Source of the DNA: Nipponacmea schrenckii
Lineage: Eukaryota; Mollusca; Gastropoda; Lottiidae
NCBI GenBank assembly: GCA_030562195.1
Contig: JAUJPP010000006.1
Span: 3,224,001 to 3,288,000 of the forward strand
DNA: 64,000 nucleotides
Reading direction: 5' to 3'
Shown here: piece by piece, positions 12,135 to 24,383 of the stretch
How positions within the stretch are numbered: the stretch's first letter is position 1
Layout: each line of letters starts with the position of its first letter
The notes under the pieces: generated by a model
Seen by the model: only the letters and a program-made list of their open reading frames with translations
What the model was told of the DNA's origin: nothing
Databases searched by the model: none
Position numbers and translations under genes: made by a program

Positions 12135-12487
12135 TGTCGTGGACCCGCGGAGGCTCAGTGTGTTAGACTCGCTCGCTTACCAGAGGATCCAGATTTCAAT
12201 ATTTCAAATGTCGAGATGAGCTTTCGGTTTTTCCCTGTCGATGTTGATGATCGGAGGGACTGACAGGGAAAACCGTCTAGCTGTTCTGATGAGACAATAA
12301 ACCGGGGCCCCGTGAGCTATAGGCTCTGTACGTTAAAGATCTATCGACAGTTGTAAATCACAAAAAAAGTGTAGGCTAATGCCACTGTCCTGGCAAAATG
12401 TCTCTTATTGTACACTGCACAGCATTGCTCGTTTGAATTAGCCCTCTCGGCGCTGAAGAGTAGGATGTAAAACTCCATTTCATTTTA
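12135..12487 (+). mobile_element. tRNA-derived SINE, family A, near full length
   Basis: The head GAGGCTCAGTGTGTTAGAC resembles a tRNA A box and GGATCCAGATTTCAA a decayed B box. The body reads GACAATAAACCGGGGCCCC, CGTTAAAGATC, then GTGTAGGCTAATGCCACTGT, and the 3' end AAGAGTAGGATGTAAAACTC ends in an ATTTCATTTT tail. It is the reference copy for about a dozen fragments in the window. The type is assigned from structure, not from a database. Confidence 0.75.
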
Positions 12488-13460
12488 ATCTGTTTTTATA
12501 TGTGCTCTCTAAATGTTGTTCATATCTAATCTTTAAATGTTTTTTGTATATCGGGGATACTAAAAGTATTTAGACGTCTGTGGAACCTAGATCTCTCATC
12601 GCGAAGCGTTGTGATACTTCATTTTACGTAGTAACGTCATCAAACACTTACATTGTAGTTTGAGTTGAATTACAGGAACTACCGGACATCTGATTTAAAA
12701 TAGGAATGATCCAAATTGAAGCTATCAGTGTCCCTGATACACATAAAATATTTGCAAAAATACTGTTTATAATCCTTTTAAATAAGTTAAGAAATTTCAA
12801 AAAAATATAAAAATTTTAAGTTATTTTTATTTATATTAATTTAATTAATATATAGACCTAAGTATACCCCCCCCCCCTCATCTATTATGGTAATTTGTGA
12901 TATAATTACATTGAGATTGATAAATTATCACAAAACGTAATCAATGAAAAAATGATTTGAAAATAGAAAATCTTGTGATTTGGTGTTTATTTTAAGATTA
13001 AGAATTATTTAGTTTTATTCCTGGATCGTGTCTTGTAAATTAGTCTGGAATAAAATCTCATTAATTCATCATCTGGTGGGATTTTTTCAGTTTTAACACG
13101 ATTTAGTCATTGAGACTTGTGAGCTTATAAAGGCATTTGGTCGTCTAGTTATTGGGCCTCTCAGCTTACTGAACACCTTAAACAGATTATAGATTTTTCT
13201 CTAGTTTAGTGCTGGGACAGACGTTGATTTGCTATTTATATAGTGCAAAAAGTATACACTGAGTAATCCGACAATTTGCGTCATCCGTAATGACGGATGC
13301 AATCTAAATAAGTCTGAGTAATCCGACACTGTCGCTAATCCGACATTATTTTGCGGTCCAAGTGTATGTCGGATTATTCAATAAAATATAGGCCTACATA
13401 TAAAGTTTTGACTGAAAAGATTGAAATATTGTTTAAACCATCAGAGACTGCTATTTGCAT
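12488..13460. other. AT-rich spacer with a poly-C run
   Basis: No gene is seen. A run of about 10 C lies near 12868. A repeated phrase 'GAGTAATCCGACA' occurs three times at 13261-13335 in a small imperfect tandem. Confidence 0.4.
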
Positions 13461-13765
13461 TTAAAGGTATAGCCTACTACCTCTGAGGAGCACACAACTT
13501 GGCCAAAATGAGTCTTTGTTCATCAGTTTATTTACCTGGTGATAAACTATACAATAGAATCCCTTTATAATCCAAGGAATCCATAAGTAATGATCCATTC
13601 CACTAAGTATCTACTTAGTTTATTTAGATATATCGTGTTATATAGAGATTTCATTCTTTAATGTATTCGTCGTGGCACCTGGTAAGTCCAGATGATGAAT
13701 ATATACTCGTTATCAAATTTGAGATTTGAAATTTTATGTCCATTCTAGGAGGTAGTATCCCTTAA
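13461..13765. mobile_element. MITE family 1, with TTAA at both ends
   Basis: The left end is TTAAAGGTATAGCCTACTAC and the right end GGTAGTATCCCTTAA, inverted copies with TTAA at both outer edges. That is compatible with a piggyBac-type TTAA target duplication. Internal arms GTTCATCAG and CTGATGAATATATAC-like are also inverted. It ends 83 bp upstream of the AKH coding-exon ATG, inside the 5' intron. Confidence 0.7.
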
Positions 13766-13848
13766 AAGGAAATATAAATCTTTTCTAAACAGACTATAAT
13801 ACTACAGCCAAAGTAAATTTACCTCTGTTTTTATATTTTATTTTCAGA

Positions 13849-14049
13849 ATGTCGTTGTCGAGAAATTTGTCAGTGTTGGTGTGTTTATGTTGTTTATTGT
13901 CCATGTGTTTGGCACAGATTCACTTCTCTCCAACCTGGGGATCGGGGAAACGATCCGCACCCGTCCAAACCTACCCGGACTCTTCCAATTCTAACTGCTA
14001 TGATAAACTCAACACGAAAATCTTATATCAACTAGTTAAGATAATTAAG
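13849..14049 (+). CDS. AKH: AKH (adipokinetic hormone) precursor, main coding exon
   Basis: Encodes the first 67 residues of a secreted neuropeptide precursor. Residues 1-22 are a hydrophobic signal peptide ending CLA. Residues 23-32 are QIHFSPTWGS, Gly33 is the amide donor and Lys34-Arg35 the cleavage site, predicting pGlu-IHFSPTWGS-amide. This is the GnRH/AKH superfamily pattern with Trp8-Gly9, and from memory it equals the AKH reported for the limpet Lottia. The remainder is an associated peptide with one Cys (residue 50). The exon is bounded by acceptor TTTATTTTCAG (ATG starts on the second exon base) and donor AAG|GTAAGA in phase 0. The 5' UTR is therefore in an upstream exon. In the animal the hormone should act on a rhodopsin-like AKH receptor; its role in molluscs is less certain than in insects. 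Confidence 0.92.
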
Positions 14050-14051
14050 GT

Positions 14052-14639
14052 AAGAAATTTTATTATTGTTATAATATCAACTCTACAGCAGTCAGAGGAT
14101 GTCATCCTGGCCAAATCCTTAAATTCCTCTTGACTAGGATCCAGGGAATAAAAAGGGTGGATTTTAAAAACCAACCGACTACCGCTGCCTACCGGCCAAC
14201 TAGAAATAAAATAATGCGCTTACATGAGAATTGTTAAATTTAAGGATAATAGATTTTCATATTGCTTAACGAAACAATTCATTTTGACATCAATATATAT
14301 GGGCAACGGTTTTAAAAACCCACCCGTACGAAAACACCCTAAGAAGAGGCATTGCATGTTTATAAGTACATAATAGCTTGGATTTTTCCCTTCCCACACT
14401 CGAATTTAAATACAGGATATATCATAGACGCCATTCTTTCTTTGATTTATAGAAGAATACAAGATTAGTATTTTACATTTCATATATATCATTTGAAATT
14501 AGAAAAAGTATCTCTATTGGTTTGTAAAACTGACACTCAACACTTTCTAGTGTCTTAATATTGTAGTCGTTGATCACAATTATTTTACATGGACCTCAGT
14601 TGGGCTATTATTTAGGTAATGAGGGGTTACATTATTGGT
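14052..14639. other. AKH intron, first part
   Basis: No gene or array is recognised in this part of the intron. Confidence 0.4.
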
Positions 14640-15070
14640 GAGGGCACTTGAGCATATTTTTACGTCCTAAGAAGGCGAATAAAATCCCCAGCGAGTTTTT
14701 ACGCCGGATCAAGATGGGGGCACACGAATTTTATCGGCCGAGTTTTCATGTCATCAGTAAAAACACAGAATATTATAAATATTACGTATATATATATATA
14801 CCATATCATCTTGACGAAGGTATCGATCGGCTGATAAAATACGCCGGGTAGGAGCAGACGAGCGAATTTGGAGGCGAATCTAATGCCGGTTAAAATAATC
14901 ATTTGATGTCGGGGACCCGTACGGCCGTATAAAATCGCCGTCGACTAGACCGGGCGTAGTTTTTTGCCGATCATAAAATTCGCCGCGATCGGAGGACAAA
15001 ATACGTTCATGTGCCCCCATCATATCACGATTTTGCGATTTTCGCGAAAGTGAACAAATTGTGGTGCGCT
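14640..15070. repeat. GC-rich block with a recurring AAAAT-CGCCG motif
   Basis: Within AT-rich intron DNA the motif CGGCGAATTTTAT / ATAAAATACGCCG recurs at least six times in both orientations (near 14679, 14727, 14829, 14925, 14971 and 14997). GATGGGGGCACACGAA at 14712 is answered by the inverted TTCATGTGCCCCCATC near 15007, so the ends form a foldback of about 300 bp. It is probably a MITE-like or composite foldback element of unknown family. Confidence 0.5.
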
Positions 15071-15099
15071 TATCAGGTCTTATATGATATTGATGTCGT

Positions 15100-16078
15100 G
15101 GTATCAAATTTGAACAGTTCAAAACTTTTCTACGATCAAAACTAAATCACAACCATCTTGCTTCCAAATCGTTGGTATCGGAATCTATCTTAGACAAGCC
15201 AACATCACACTTTGTTAACTCATTGTAGCCCAGTAGGCTAGTATAAAATCAATATGTTGGTCATCTTAATAGAAAGTTCTGAAAAAGAAAAAAGAAACAC
15301 AGACTAAACATTAACGATATTTAACACTAAAATAAAAGATCAATCTGAAAATATTTTGTGGTTTTTCAATCATGGGTACATTCCGTGTGGCCGAAGAAAC
15401 GCGTCATTCGTGACTATCATATTCGTCAATGCGTCAATTAGAATGGCCAACACGTCAGTTAAACTGTCTTGAGAGATGTAGAAAGTAAACTAAGGCATTA
15501 CAACATCATGTCACGCGTGATGTTTTAACTATGCTGTTTAACCTTCTCATTAATATTTCAAACTTGTTAATTTAAAACCTACCGCCACCCACTAAAATAG
15601 TCAAAACCTAATAGATCCACCTCACGACATCTTCTGATCTAAATTTTCGTCGATGTAGACAAAAAAAAAAAAAAAAACATTGTATGTTTTGCTTTGTAAT
15701 AGGCTTCTACACGGAATGTTTGTGGCAACTTTATTACACTTCATACATTGTGAGTAACAGCCTCATTTTTATGAACACAAAATAAAAGACTAAAATATTC
15801 TCCTAGAAACAAACAGTGTTTAAGCCCTAATCAAAATGCAAATAAGGTGTGTTAATTTGTAAATATTTGATCTCCTTTTATAGGCCTTACCACCCCCCCC
15901 CCCCCCGCCTTTTTTAAAAACTCAATCGTATCCAATATCTTCCATGCCATAATAGTAGTGTTAAATCATATCCCTTGAACAATTAATACACGGAACCTTC
16001 GTATACTGTGGCGAGATATAATTATTGAATCAAAATACTGGTTATAAGACGAAGGCTATAGAAATAGATATAGGTAAA
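15100..16078. other. Spacer with poly-A and poly-C tracts
   Basis: No gene is recognised. An A-run of about 18 lies at 15661 and a C-run of about 16 near 15892. Confidence 0.4.
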
Positions 16079-16303
16079 GAGGCACTAGATATATAGATAT
16101 ACTATTCCTGAAATTGATTAACTCGACGTGTTCATACAAGCAGCATTATCAAGAGAAATATACCTTTGATTGTTACACTCATTTATTTTCTATATACTTG
16201 TTATGTTATATTTATCTATTTCTCTTGATAACGCTGTCTGTATGAACATGTGAAATGTTGAGTTAAATGTCAGAAATAGTATATCTATATATCTCGTGCT
16301 TTT
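16079..16303. mobile_element. MITE family 2, long inverted repeats
   Basis: The left arm GCACTAGATATATAGATATA and ATTATCAAGAGAAATA is repeated inverted on the right (TTTCTCTTGATAACGC, then TATATCTATATATCTCGTGC). Arms are about 80-90 bp with a centre of about 50 bp. A second, shorter copy lies at 26090-26282 in the last intron of the second neuropeptide gene. Confidence 0.65.
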
Positions 16304-16604
16304 GAATCAAAAATACTTTTTTTCCCACAAACTCCTAATTTCAAAAAGAAATCAGACCTTTGTTCAAGACATAGAAATATGTTTTTTCTTGTTCACTGAA
16401 ATACACATCGGAAAAAACTTAGTGTAATTATTAGTGCGCATTATTAAAGTGCGTATTATACTCGAGAATATACACTTTATGATGTAATAACATGGTTAGA
16501 TATTTTTCTAGGATGTTATAATAGATGCTCTCCTAAATAAACACTGCGCTAGGTCACAATTAGAGACTATGCCATGAATTTCATTATACATCAATTTGAT
16601 AAGA

Positions 16605-16762
16605 AATTATCTGCTTCTGGAGAAATTGACCATAGATAAACCAATGATAAAACAAGGGAGATAATGAAAGGGGATTCTTATCTACCATATACACGAATGT
16701 TACTCAGATTTTTATTCCTTTTGTATATTGTATATATTGGTATAAGATAACATATAGTGTTT
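16605..16762 (-). mobile_element. Retroelement tail, minus-strand copy
   Basis: Read on the minus strand it gives AAAAGGAATAAAAATCTGAG (KRNKNLS) and TATGGTAGATAAG followed by CTTTCATTATCTCCC. This is the same 3' tail as at 10235-10440 and 49530-49700. Only about 150 bp remain. Confidence 0.45.
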
Positions 16763-16822
16763 AGTTTCTAAATGAAAGCGCTCGTTAATTAGACGACTAA
16801 GGACTTCATTTGGTTACCATGT

Positions 16823-17205
16823 CTTATATGGTATATAATATTTTGTATTGTTTGTTTAAAGCTATTGGTATATTGATATGGTATATAATATTGTATTGTT
16901 TGTTGATATGGTTTATTGATATTGTTTATTGATATGGTATATAATAATATTGTATTGTTTGTTGATATGGTTTATTGATATTGATATATTGATATGGTAT
17001 ATAATATTGTATTGTTTGTTGATATGGTTTATTGATATTGTTTATTGATATGGTATATAATATATTGTATTGTTTGTTTATTTTTTGATATTGATATATT
17101 GATATGGTATATAATATTGTATTGTTTGTTGATATGGTTTATTGATATTGTTTATTGATATGGTATATAATAATATTGTATTGTTTGTTGATAGAATAGA
17201 TATAT
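16823..17205. repeat. AT-rich tandem repeat (TTGATATGGTATATAATATTG)n
   Basis: Irregular repetition of GATATGGTATATAATATTGT, ATTGTTTGTTGATATGG and TTTATTGATATTG, with units of about 50-75 bp containing shorter sub-repeats. Confidence 0.85.
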
Positions 17206-17563
17206 TGAAGGATATAAATTGTATTTTTTGTTATCAAAAGGATGTTATTGAAATCTCTTACGACGGTAATATCATTCCAGGTAAGGCATAAATTAGTGAA
17301 GAATAGTGTCCACATTTAGCTTTGAAGACTAGCAGTTAGTCTTAGAACATTATGAAACATAACTTAATTCAAACTATAACACGGTCTGTGAAGGTCGAGA
17401 ACATCCATTACACCTTATCAAGACTTCGTTAAAACTCACCCAGCATCGAATTTGATTAATAATAATTAACAATAGGCTTCTAGAACAGGACTGATATAGC
17501 CTAGGAGACCAGTACGGGAGAAGCAAGGTAATAAAGAATTACGTTTGGTTCTTACAAGGAAAT

Positions 17564-17797
17564 AACACTCACGAATGTAGTTCGCAGCCATTTTAAATCT
17601 CTTCCTCGACTTAATTGGTCGAATTTAAAATAATATAATATTTCACTAAGCCTTCAAAATCACATTTAAAAACTTAGAAATGACTTTAAATGTGACTTGA
17701 AGGTTTTGTTAAATTGAATGCACTTTGTAAAATTTTGACTTAATTAGTCGAGGAAGATTTTCAAACGGCTTGGATATAGGTTCGTGTTTGTTATCGA
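17564..17797. mobile_element. MITE family 3, inverted repeat
   Basis: The left end AACACTCACGAATGTAGTTC and CTTCCTCGACTTAATTGG is answered inverted by AATTAGTCGAGGAAG and GGTTCGTGTTTGTTATC. A central hairpin is CCTTCAAAATCACATTTAAA against its near inverse. A related copy lies at about 45955-46195. Confidence 0.65.
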
Positions 17798-17927
17798 TAT
17801 TCTTCTACGTCCCTGTGGATATTCCATTATGATGCTTGTGATATATTTCTAAATTCTTCGTTCGTATTTAGATATTTTGCGTATGCAAATTGTTCTTAAA
17901 TCCGAATTTTCTTATTTATATTTTCAG

Positions 17928-17951
17928 GATAAAGAAAACTGGTACCAATGA
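17928..17951 (+). CDS. AKH: AKH precursor, last coding exon
   Basis: After a good acceptor (TTCTTATTTATATTTTCAG at 17927) the phase-0 frame reads DKENWYQ and stops at TGA 17949-17951. This completes a 74-residue precursor. Two overlapping AATAAA signals follow 50 bp later (18003-18012), which supports this as the terminal exon. It brings no second Cys, unlike the paralogous gene at 24384-26762, so an alternative or additional exon remains possible. Confidence 0.6.
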   Translation, partial: DKENWYQ

Positions 17952-18002
17952 TGTTAAAAAAATATTTCATGCAAATCGTTCAAAATAGACTGTAAAATCT
18001 TA

Positions 18003-18012
18003 AATAAATAAA
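18003..18012 (+). terminator. Candidate polyadenylation signals of AKH
   Basis: AATAAATAAA lies about 50 bp after the predicted AKH stop codon. A SINE fragment begins shortly downstream. Confidence 0.55.
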
Positions 18013-18059
18013 AAAGAAAAAAATTGTGGTTATTGCCTCTATGATAACTGTAGTTATTA

Positions 18060-18238
18060 TGAGAATAAATCGAGGCCCTGTGTACTAAGGGCTGTGTACG
18101 CTAAAGATCCCTAGACAGTTATAAATCCCCAAAAAGAGTAGGCTTATGCTGCCGTCGAGGTACAATTTCCTTCACTTCACAGTCTTCACTAGCCGATTAG
18201 TTGAAAGTGTAGGACCTAAAACCCCATTCATTCCATTT
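18060..18238 (+). mobile_element. SINE family A, 5'-truncated copy
   Basis: Matches the body of the copy at 12135: AATAAATCGAGGCCCTGTG, CTAAAGATCCCTAGACAG, AAAGAGTAGGCTTATGC, ending ACCCCATTCATTCCATT. The tRNA-like head is missing. Confidence 0.75.
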
Positions 18239-18469
18239 CTATAAATCAGACTAAAAAGCCTCTCTGGATGTTTCCTTCGTATTTTTCCGAAGGTAACTTC
18301 ACATGCAGTCCTTGATCTGACTGAATTGTTTTGCATCTTGTGTTGTGGGTCATACATTGTTCATTTCCCACTAGAGACTTTCTAAGACTGTTTATTCGCT
18401 TGTATTTACTCTAAGATCATGAATATAAAACAGGATACAAAACACTGAGATCCGGGATAGTTCTCAATT

Positions 18470-21400
18470 TGAAACAAACATACTTATTATTATTCACAGC
18501 GATAGCCCATACAACTTATCAACAGCGACCAGGACAACACTTATTTTGAAATCAACATACTTATCAAAATTAAAAGGCATACAAACATGCCTATCATATT
18601 TCTCAGGAATAGCCTGCAATTCGATACAAACAAACATACTTATCACAATTAACAGGGATATCCCGCAATTCGATACAAACAAACATACTTATCACAATTA
18701 ACAGGGATATCCCGCAATTCGATATAAACAAACATACTTATCACAATTAACAGGGATAGTCCCGCAATTCGATATAAACAAACACACTTATCACAATAAA
18801 CAGGGATAGCCCGCAATTCGATATAAACAAACATACTTATCACAATTAACAGGGATACCCGCAATTCGATACAAACAAACATATTTATCAAAATTAACAG
18901 GGATATCCCGCAATTCGATACAAACATACTTATCACAATTAACAGGGATAGCCCGCAATTCGATATAAACAAACATACTTATCACAATTAACAGGGATAG
19001 CCCGCAATTCGATATAAACAAACATACTTATCACAATTAACAGGGATACCCGCAATTCGATATAAACAAACAACTTATCCAATTTAATCAGGGATACCCG
19101 AAAATTCGATATAAACAAACATACTTATCACAATTAACAGGGATATCCTGCAATTCGATACAAACAAACACACTTATCACAATAAACAGGGATAACCCGC
19201 AATTCGATACAAACAAACATACTTATCACAATTAACAGGGATACCCGCAATTCGATATAAACAAACATACTTATCAAAATTAACAGGGATAGCCCGCAAA
19301 TCGATATAACAAACATATTTATCAAAATTAACAGGGATAGCCCCGCAATTCGATATAAACAAACATACTTATCACAATTAACAGGGATAGCCCGCAATTC
19401 GATAAAACAAACATACTTATCACAATTAACAGGGATACCCGCAATTCGATATAAACAAACATACTTATCACAATTAACAGGGATAGCCCGCAATTCGATA
19501 CAAACAAACATACTTATCACAATTAACAGGGATAGCCCGCAATTCGATATAAACAAACATACTTATCACAATTAACAGGGATAGCCCGCAATTCGATATA
19601 AACAAACATACTTATCACAATTAACAGGGATAGCCCGCAATTCGATATAAACAAACATACTTATCACAATTAACAGGGATAGCCCACAAATCGATATAAC
19701 AAACATATTTATCAAAATTAACAGGGATAGCCCCGCAATTCGATATAAACAAACATACTTATCACAATTAACAGGGATAGCCCGCAATTCGATATAAACA
19801 AACATACTTATCACAATTAACAGGGATAGCCCGCAATTCGATATAAACAAACATACTTATCACAATTAACAGGGATAGCCCGCAATTCGATATAAACAAA
19901 CATACTTATCACAATTAACAGGGATAGCCCGCAATTCGATATAAACAAACATACTTATCACAATTAACAGGGATAGCCCGCAATTCGATATAAACAAACA
20001 CACTTATCACAATTAACAGGGATAGCCCGCAATTCGATATAAACAAACATACTTATCAAAATTAACAGGGATAGCCCGCAATTCGATATAAACAAACATA
20101 CTTATCACAATTAACAGGGATAACCCGCAATTCGATATAAACAAACATACTTATCACAATTAACAGGGATAGCCCGCAATTCGATATAAACAAACATACT
20201 TATCACAATTAACAGGGAAAAGCCCGCAATTCGATATAAACAAACATACTTATCACAATTAACAGGGATAGCCCGCAATTCGATAAAACAAACATACTTA
20301 TCACAATTAACAGGGATAGCCCGCAATTCGATAAAACAAACATACTTATCACAATTAACAGGGATAGCCCGCAATTCGATATAAACAAACATACTTATCA
20401 CAATTAACAGGGATAGCCCGCAATTCGATATAAACAAACATACTTATCACAATTAACAGGGATAGCCTGCAATTCGATATAAACAAACATACTTATAAAC
20501 AATTAAAAAGGGATAGCCCGCAATTCGATATAAACAAACATACTTATCAAATTAACAGGGATAACCCGCAATTCGATATAAACAAACAACTTATCACAAT
20601 AACAGGGATAGCCCGCAATTCGATAAAACAAACATACTTATCACAATTAACAGGGATAGCCCGCAATTCGATAAAACAAACATACTTAAAATTAACAGGG
20701 ATAGCCCGCAATTCGATACAAACAAACATACTTACACAATTAACAGGGATAGCCCGCAATTGATAAAACAAACATACTTATCACAATTAACAGGGATAGC
20801 CCGCAATTGATACAAACAAACATACTTATCAAATTAACAGGGATAACCCGCAATTCGATAAAACAAACATACTTACACAATTAACAGGGATAGCCCCAAT
20901 TCGATAAAACAAACATACTTACAAATTAACAGGGATAGCCCCAATTCGATAAAACAAACATACTTATCACAATTAACAGGGATACCCGCAATTCGATAAA
21001 ACAAACAATTATCAAATTAACAGGGATAGCCCGCAATTCGAAAAACAAACAACTTATCACAATTAACAGGGATAGCCCCAATTCGATATAACAAACATAT
21101 TTATCAAAATTAACAGGGATAGCCGCAATTCGATATAAACAAACATACTTATCAAATTAACAGGGATACCCGCAATTCGATAAAACAAACATATTATCAA
21201 ATTAACAGGGATAGCCGCAATTCGATATAAACAAACATACTTATCACAATTAACAGGGATAGCCCGCAATTCGATATAAACAAACAACTTATCACAATTA
21301 ACAGGGATACCCGCAATTCGATATAAACAAACAACTTATCAAATTAACAGGGATAGCCCGCAATTCGAATAAACAAACAACTTATCAAATTAACAGGGAT

Positions 21401-22000
21401 AACCCCAATCGATAAACAAACATATTATCAAATTAACAGGGATAGCCGCAATTCGATATAAACAAACATACTTATCAAAATTAACAGGGATAGCCCGCAA
21501 TTCGATACAAACAAACATACTTATCAAAATTAACAGGGATAGCCCGCAATTCGATATAAACAAACATACTTATCAAAATTAACAGGGATAACCCGCAATT
21601 CGATACAAACAAACACACTTATCACAATTAACAGGGATAAGCCGCAATTCGATACAAACAAACATACTTATCACAATTAACAGGGATAGCCCGCAATTCG
21701 ATAAAACAAACATACTTATCAAAATTAACAAGGATAGCCTGCAATTCGATATAAACAAACATACTTATCAAAATTAACAGGGATAGCCCGCAATTCGATA
21801 CAAACAAACATATTTATAAACAATTAAAAAGGGATAGCCTGCAATTCGATATAAACAAACATACTTATCAAAATTAACAAGGATAGCCTGCAATTCGATA
21901 TAAACAAACATACTTATCAAAATTAACAGGGATAGCCCGCAATTCGAGATAAACAATTGTTCATTTTAAAACAAACATACTTGACCTGGAAAGCCCTTAA
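18470..22000. repeat. About 49-bp satellite, roughly 70 units
   Basis: Units read ACAATTAACAGGGATAGCCC, GCAATTCGATATAAACAAAC, ATACTTATC. Edge units at 18470-18610 and 21950-22000 are strongly diverged; the interior is uniform, as expected for an array homogenised by unequal exchange. Between about 20460 and 21430 single-base losses are dense (AAAACAAACA, ACAACTTATC, TCAAATTAAC). They look more like sequencing or consensus indels than biological variation. The minus-strand open frames through it are repeat artefacts. Confidence 0.95.
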
Positions 22001-22583
22001 TTTGAAAAAAAATAAAGATATTTGGAAGAGCATTGTTTATAGTCTAGTAAGAGATAGTCCTTGGTACTTCCGTCCAAAGTCCAGGACTGTACATCAGGAA
22101 AAATTGCACCATTAAAACACTCCAACGCTATAAACTCCAAACACGAGGTGTACTTTAAAAGAACATTTGTTTTGTCTGTGAGTTATCATTGTATTGCTTG
22201 ACTCGACAACAAATTCATTGGAATTAACATTGATTATTGTTAACAATTTTTTTCAGTCTGGCTGTATATTTCAAGGAATTAAAACAATTGAACATGTTGC
22301 TTTGCTGGTCCATTCCACAGCTGGGGATACTAACAACTTCTATAGCCCTAAATTAGAGAATTCCCTGTCACACATGCTCTCTCCCAAGTGCGTCTTCATA
22401 ACAATCTTTCATCGACGGCCACGTTCATTTATATGACATATTCCGCTTTCCGTTGGATCACCTGATGCCAATTATGAGTGGAGGAATGGTTTGACCAATT
22501 TGACTAAAATAACAGAATACAAGGCATCGTCCATCAGAAAATGTTAACATGATATTTAGTCGTTCAGTTGGAATTTTGGGTTA
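22001..22583. other. Gene-free spacer
   Basis: No convincing gene. A short open frame near 22194-22436 has no family features. Confidence 0.35.
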
Positions 22584-23112
22584 ATGAAGACGGACTGTTT
22601 GTAACCGAAATGAAATGGATCGAGTTAAACGTCCTACTCTTCTGCACCTAATGGGCTAATGAAGACGGACTGTTTGTAACCGAAATGAAATGAATGCTGT
22701 TTAACACCCTACTCTTCTGCACCTAATGGGCTAATGTAACAGAAATGAAATGGATCGAGTTAAACGTCCTACTCTTCTGCACCTAATGGGCTAATGAAGA
22801 CGGACTGTTTGTAACCGAAATGAAATGAATGCTGTTTAACACCCTACTCTTCTGCACCTAATGGGCTAATGAAGACGGGACTGTTTGTAACAGAAATGTA
22901 ATGAATGCTGTTTAACATCCTACTCTTCTGCACCTAATGGGCTAATGAAGACGGGATTGTTTGTAACAGAAATGAAATGGATCGAGTTTAACACCCTACT
23001 CTTCTGCACCTAATGGGCTAATGAAGACGGACTGTTTGTAACCGAAATGAAATGAATGCTGTTTAACATCCTACTCTTCTGCATCTAATGGGCTAATGAA
23101 GAGAGACGGGAC
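22584..23112 (-). repeat. About 75-bp array made from the SINE 3' end
   Basis: Units read GGCTAATGAAGACGGACTGT, TTGTAACCGAAATGAAATG, then TTTAACACCCTACTCTTCTG and CACCTAATG, about seven times. Reverse-complemented, this is the 3' end of SINE family A (CATTAGCCCATTAGGTGCAG, AAGAGTAGG, tail ATTTCATTTC). A minus-strand SINE tail has therefore been amplified in tandem. Two alternating unit subtypes (GGATCGAGTT and GAATGCTGTT) indicate blockwise duplication. Confidence 0.85.
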
Positions 23113-23149
23113 TATTAATGACACATGCATTACTACCAAAGCTGTCAAA

Positions 23150-23612
23150 TCTATAACAAGGTATACCACCTCTTGGGATGACCAAACTGAATGAATAAAA
23201 TGAATGTTAATCAGTTACCTGGTGTCCAAACTAGACGACAGAATCGCTCTATAATCCTAAAAATCTATAAAACAATCTATAAAACTAAGTTATAATTCAT
23301 TAAAATTGATAGCTCAGCACCGATTTTCAATCGTTACTTATATTAGTTTAATGAAAATATCGCATTATATAGAGATTCTATTCTTCAGTCATGACACCTG
23401 GTTAGTCTAACTGATGAATATATACTCTTATTGACCAAGTTTAAGTTAAAAGTATTTTTCAATAATAACTTAGTTTTATAGATGCATTGTGTTATATAGA
23501 GATTCTATTCTTTAGTCATGATACCTGGTAAGTCTAACTGATGAATATATACTCTTATTGACCAAGTTTGAGATTTACATTCTATATCCACTCTTAGTGG
23601 TAATGTGCCTTT
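23150..23612. mobile_element. MITE family 1, composite or nested copies
   Basis: It contains left-arm sequence (GTATACCACCTCTTGGGATG, CAGTTACCTGGTGTC) and two successive right arms (TATAGAGATTCTATTCTTCA / TTTAG, CTAACTGATGAATATATACT). A partial tandem duplication or a second insertion is likely. Confidence 0.6.
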
Positions 23613-23701
23613 AATGGAAGTTTACAAGATTTAAATTGCATAAGAACCTGGCGTTAGATTTTAATACTGAATAATGATATAGATAGCTGATATAGGTTTT
23701 G

Positions 23702-24015
23702 TTAAAGGGATAATAACTCTTAAAATGATCATATAATTTGAAATTTTGAACTTGACCAATAAGAACTCTATTCATCAGTAAATATACCTGCTGCCATAAA
23801 TAACATAAAAAAATAAATATCCAAAAAACTACGTGATTATGCATTTGATTATTGAAATGACTTAGTTTTGTGAGATTGGCAGGTTATAGGCCTAAATGGA
23901 TTATGTTACTTTATGACACCAGGTAAGTTCACTGGTGAATATATATGTATACTCATATTGATCATTCTTAAGGACTAAAATTTTATGTTCGTGCTAAGAC
24001 GCAGTATCACTTTAA
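23702..24015. mobile_element. MITE family 1, opposite-orientation copy
   Basis: TTAAAGGGATAATAACTC on the left and GCAGTATCACTTTAA on the right, with inverted inner arms. Both edges carry TTAA. Confidence 0.65.
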
Positions 24016-24294
24016 AGAACAAAAGAACGCCTGGACTATTTTGGATAGTTCAATATGGAAACTCCTCCACAGCCGTTTGAAGAAAAGATTCAAATTGATG
24101 CCATCAGTGCCCCCTGAAAAAAAAATTGTATTAAACTCTTTACAATCCCTTTAATTATGGAAACTCTACAAAGTTTCGGAAATTCTCGTTTTCTCTTGGG
24201 ACTGAAAACATTGCGCCCACATTAATTTTACTTTCTTTAATTTGAATCGACGTGAATCATTGTTCTATGGCAACAAAAGGCCTTTGTATCACCA

Positions 24295-24302
24295 TATTTA
24301 AA
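24295..24302 (+). promoter_or_regulatory. TATA-like box of the second neuropeptide gene
   Basis: TATTTAAA lies about 85 bp upstream of the ATG at 24384, placing a start site near 24325. That gives a short 5' UTR of about 60 nt. Position and distance fit a TATA promoter. Confidence 0.45.
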
Positions 24303-24383
24303 AGGCAGAGTACAAATTCTAGTATACAGATGGCCACTTGACAAGACAAGAAACGACGGAACGTTCTAGAGGATTATTCAAAA

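Noticed and set aside
18494..21956. Many 60-140-codon minus-strand frames containing Tyr-Arg-Ile-Ala-Gly repeats
   Set aside because: All lie inside the 49-bp satellite and switch frame every unit; not a cysteine-rich repeat protein.
18550..21960. Similarity of AACAGGGATA units to a homing endonuclease site
   Set aside because: Only about ten bases resemble the site and the order of halves is wrong.
22194..22436. 80-codon frame following a TTTTTTTCAG acceptor-like site
   Set aside because: No donor, no domain and no neighbouring exon in phase; composition is ordinary for chance open frames here.
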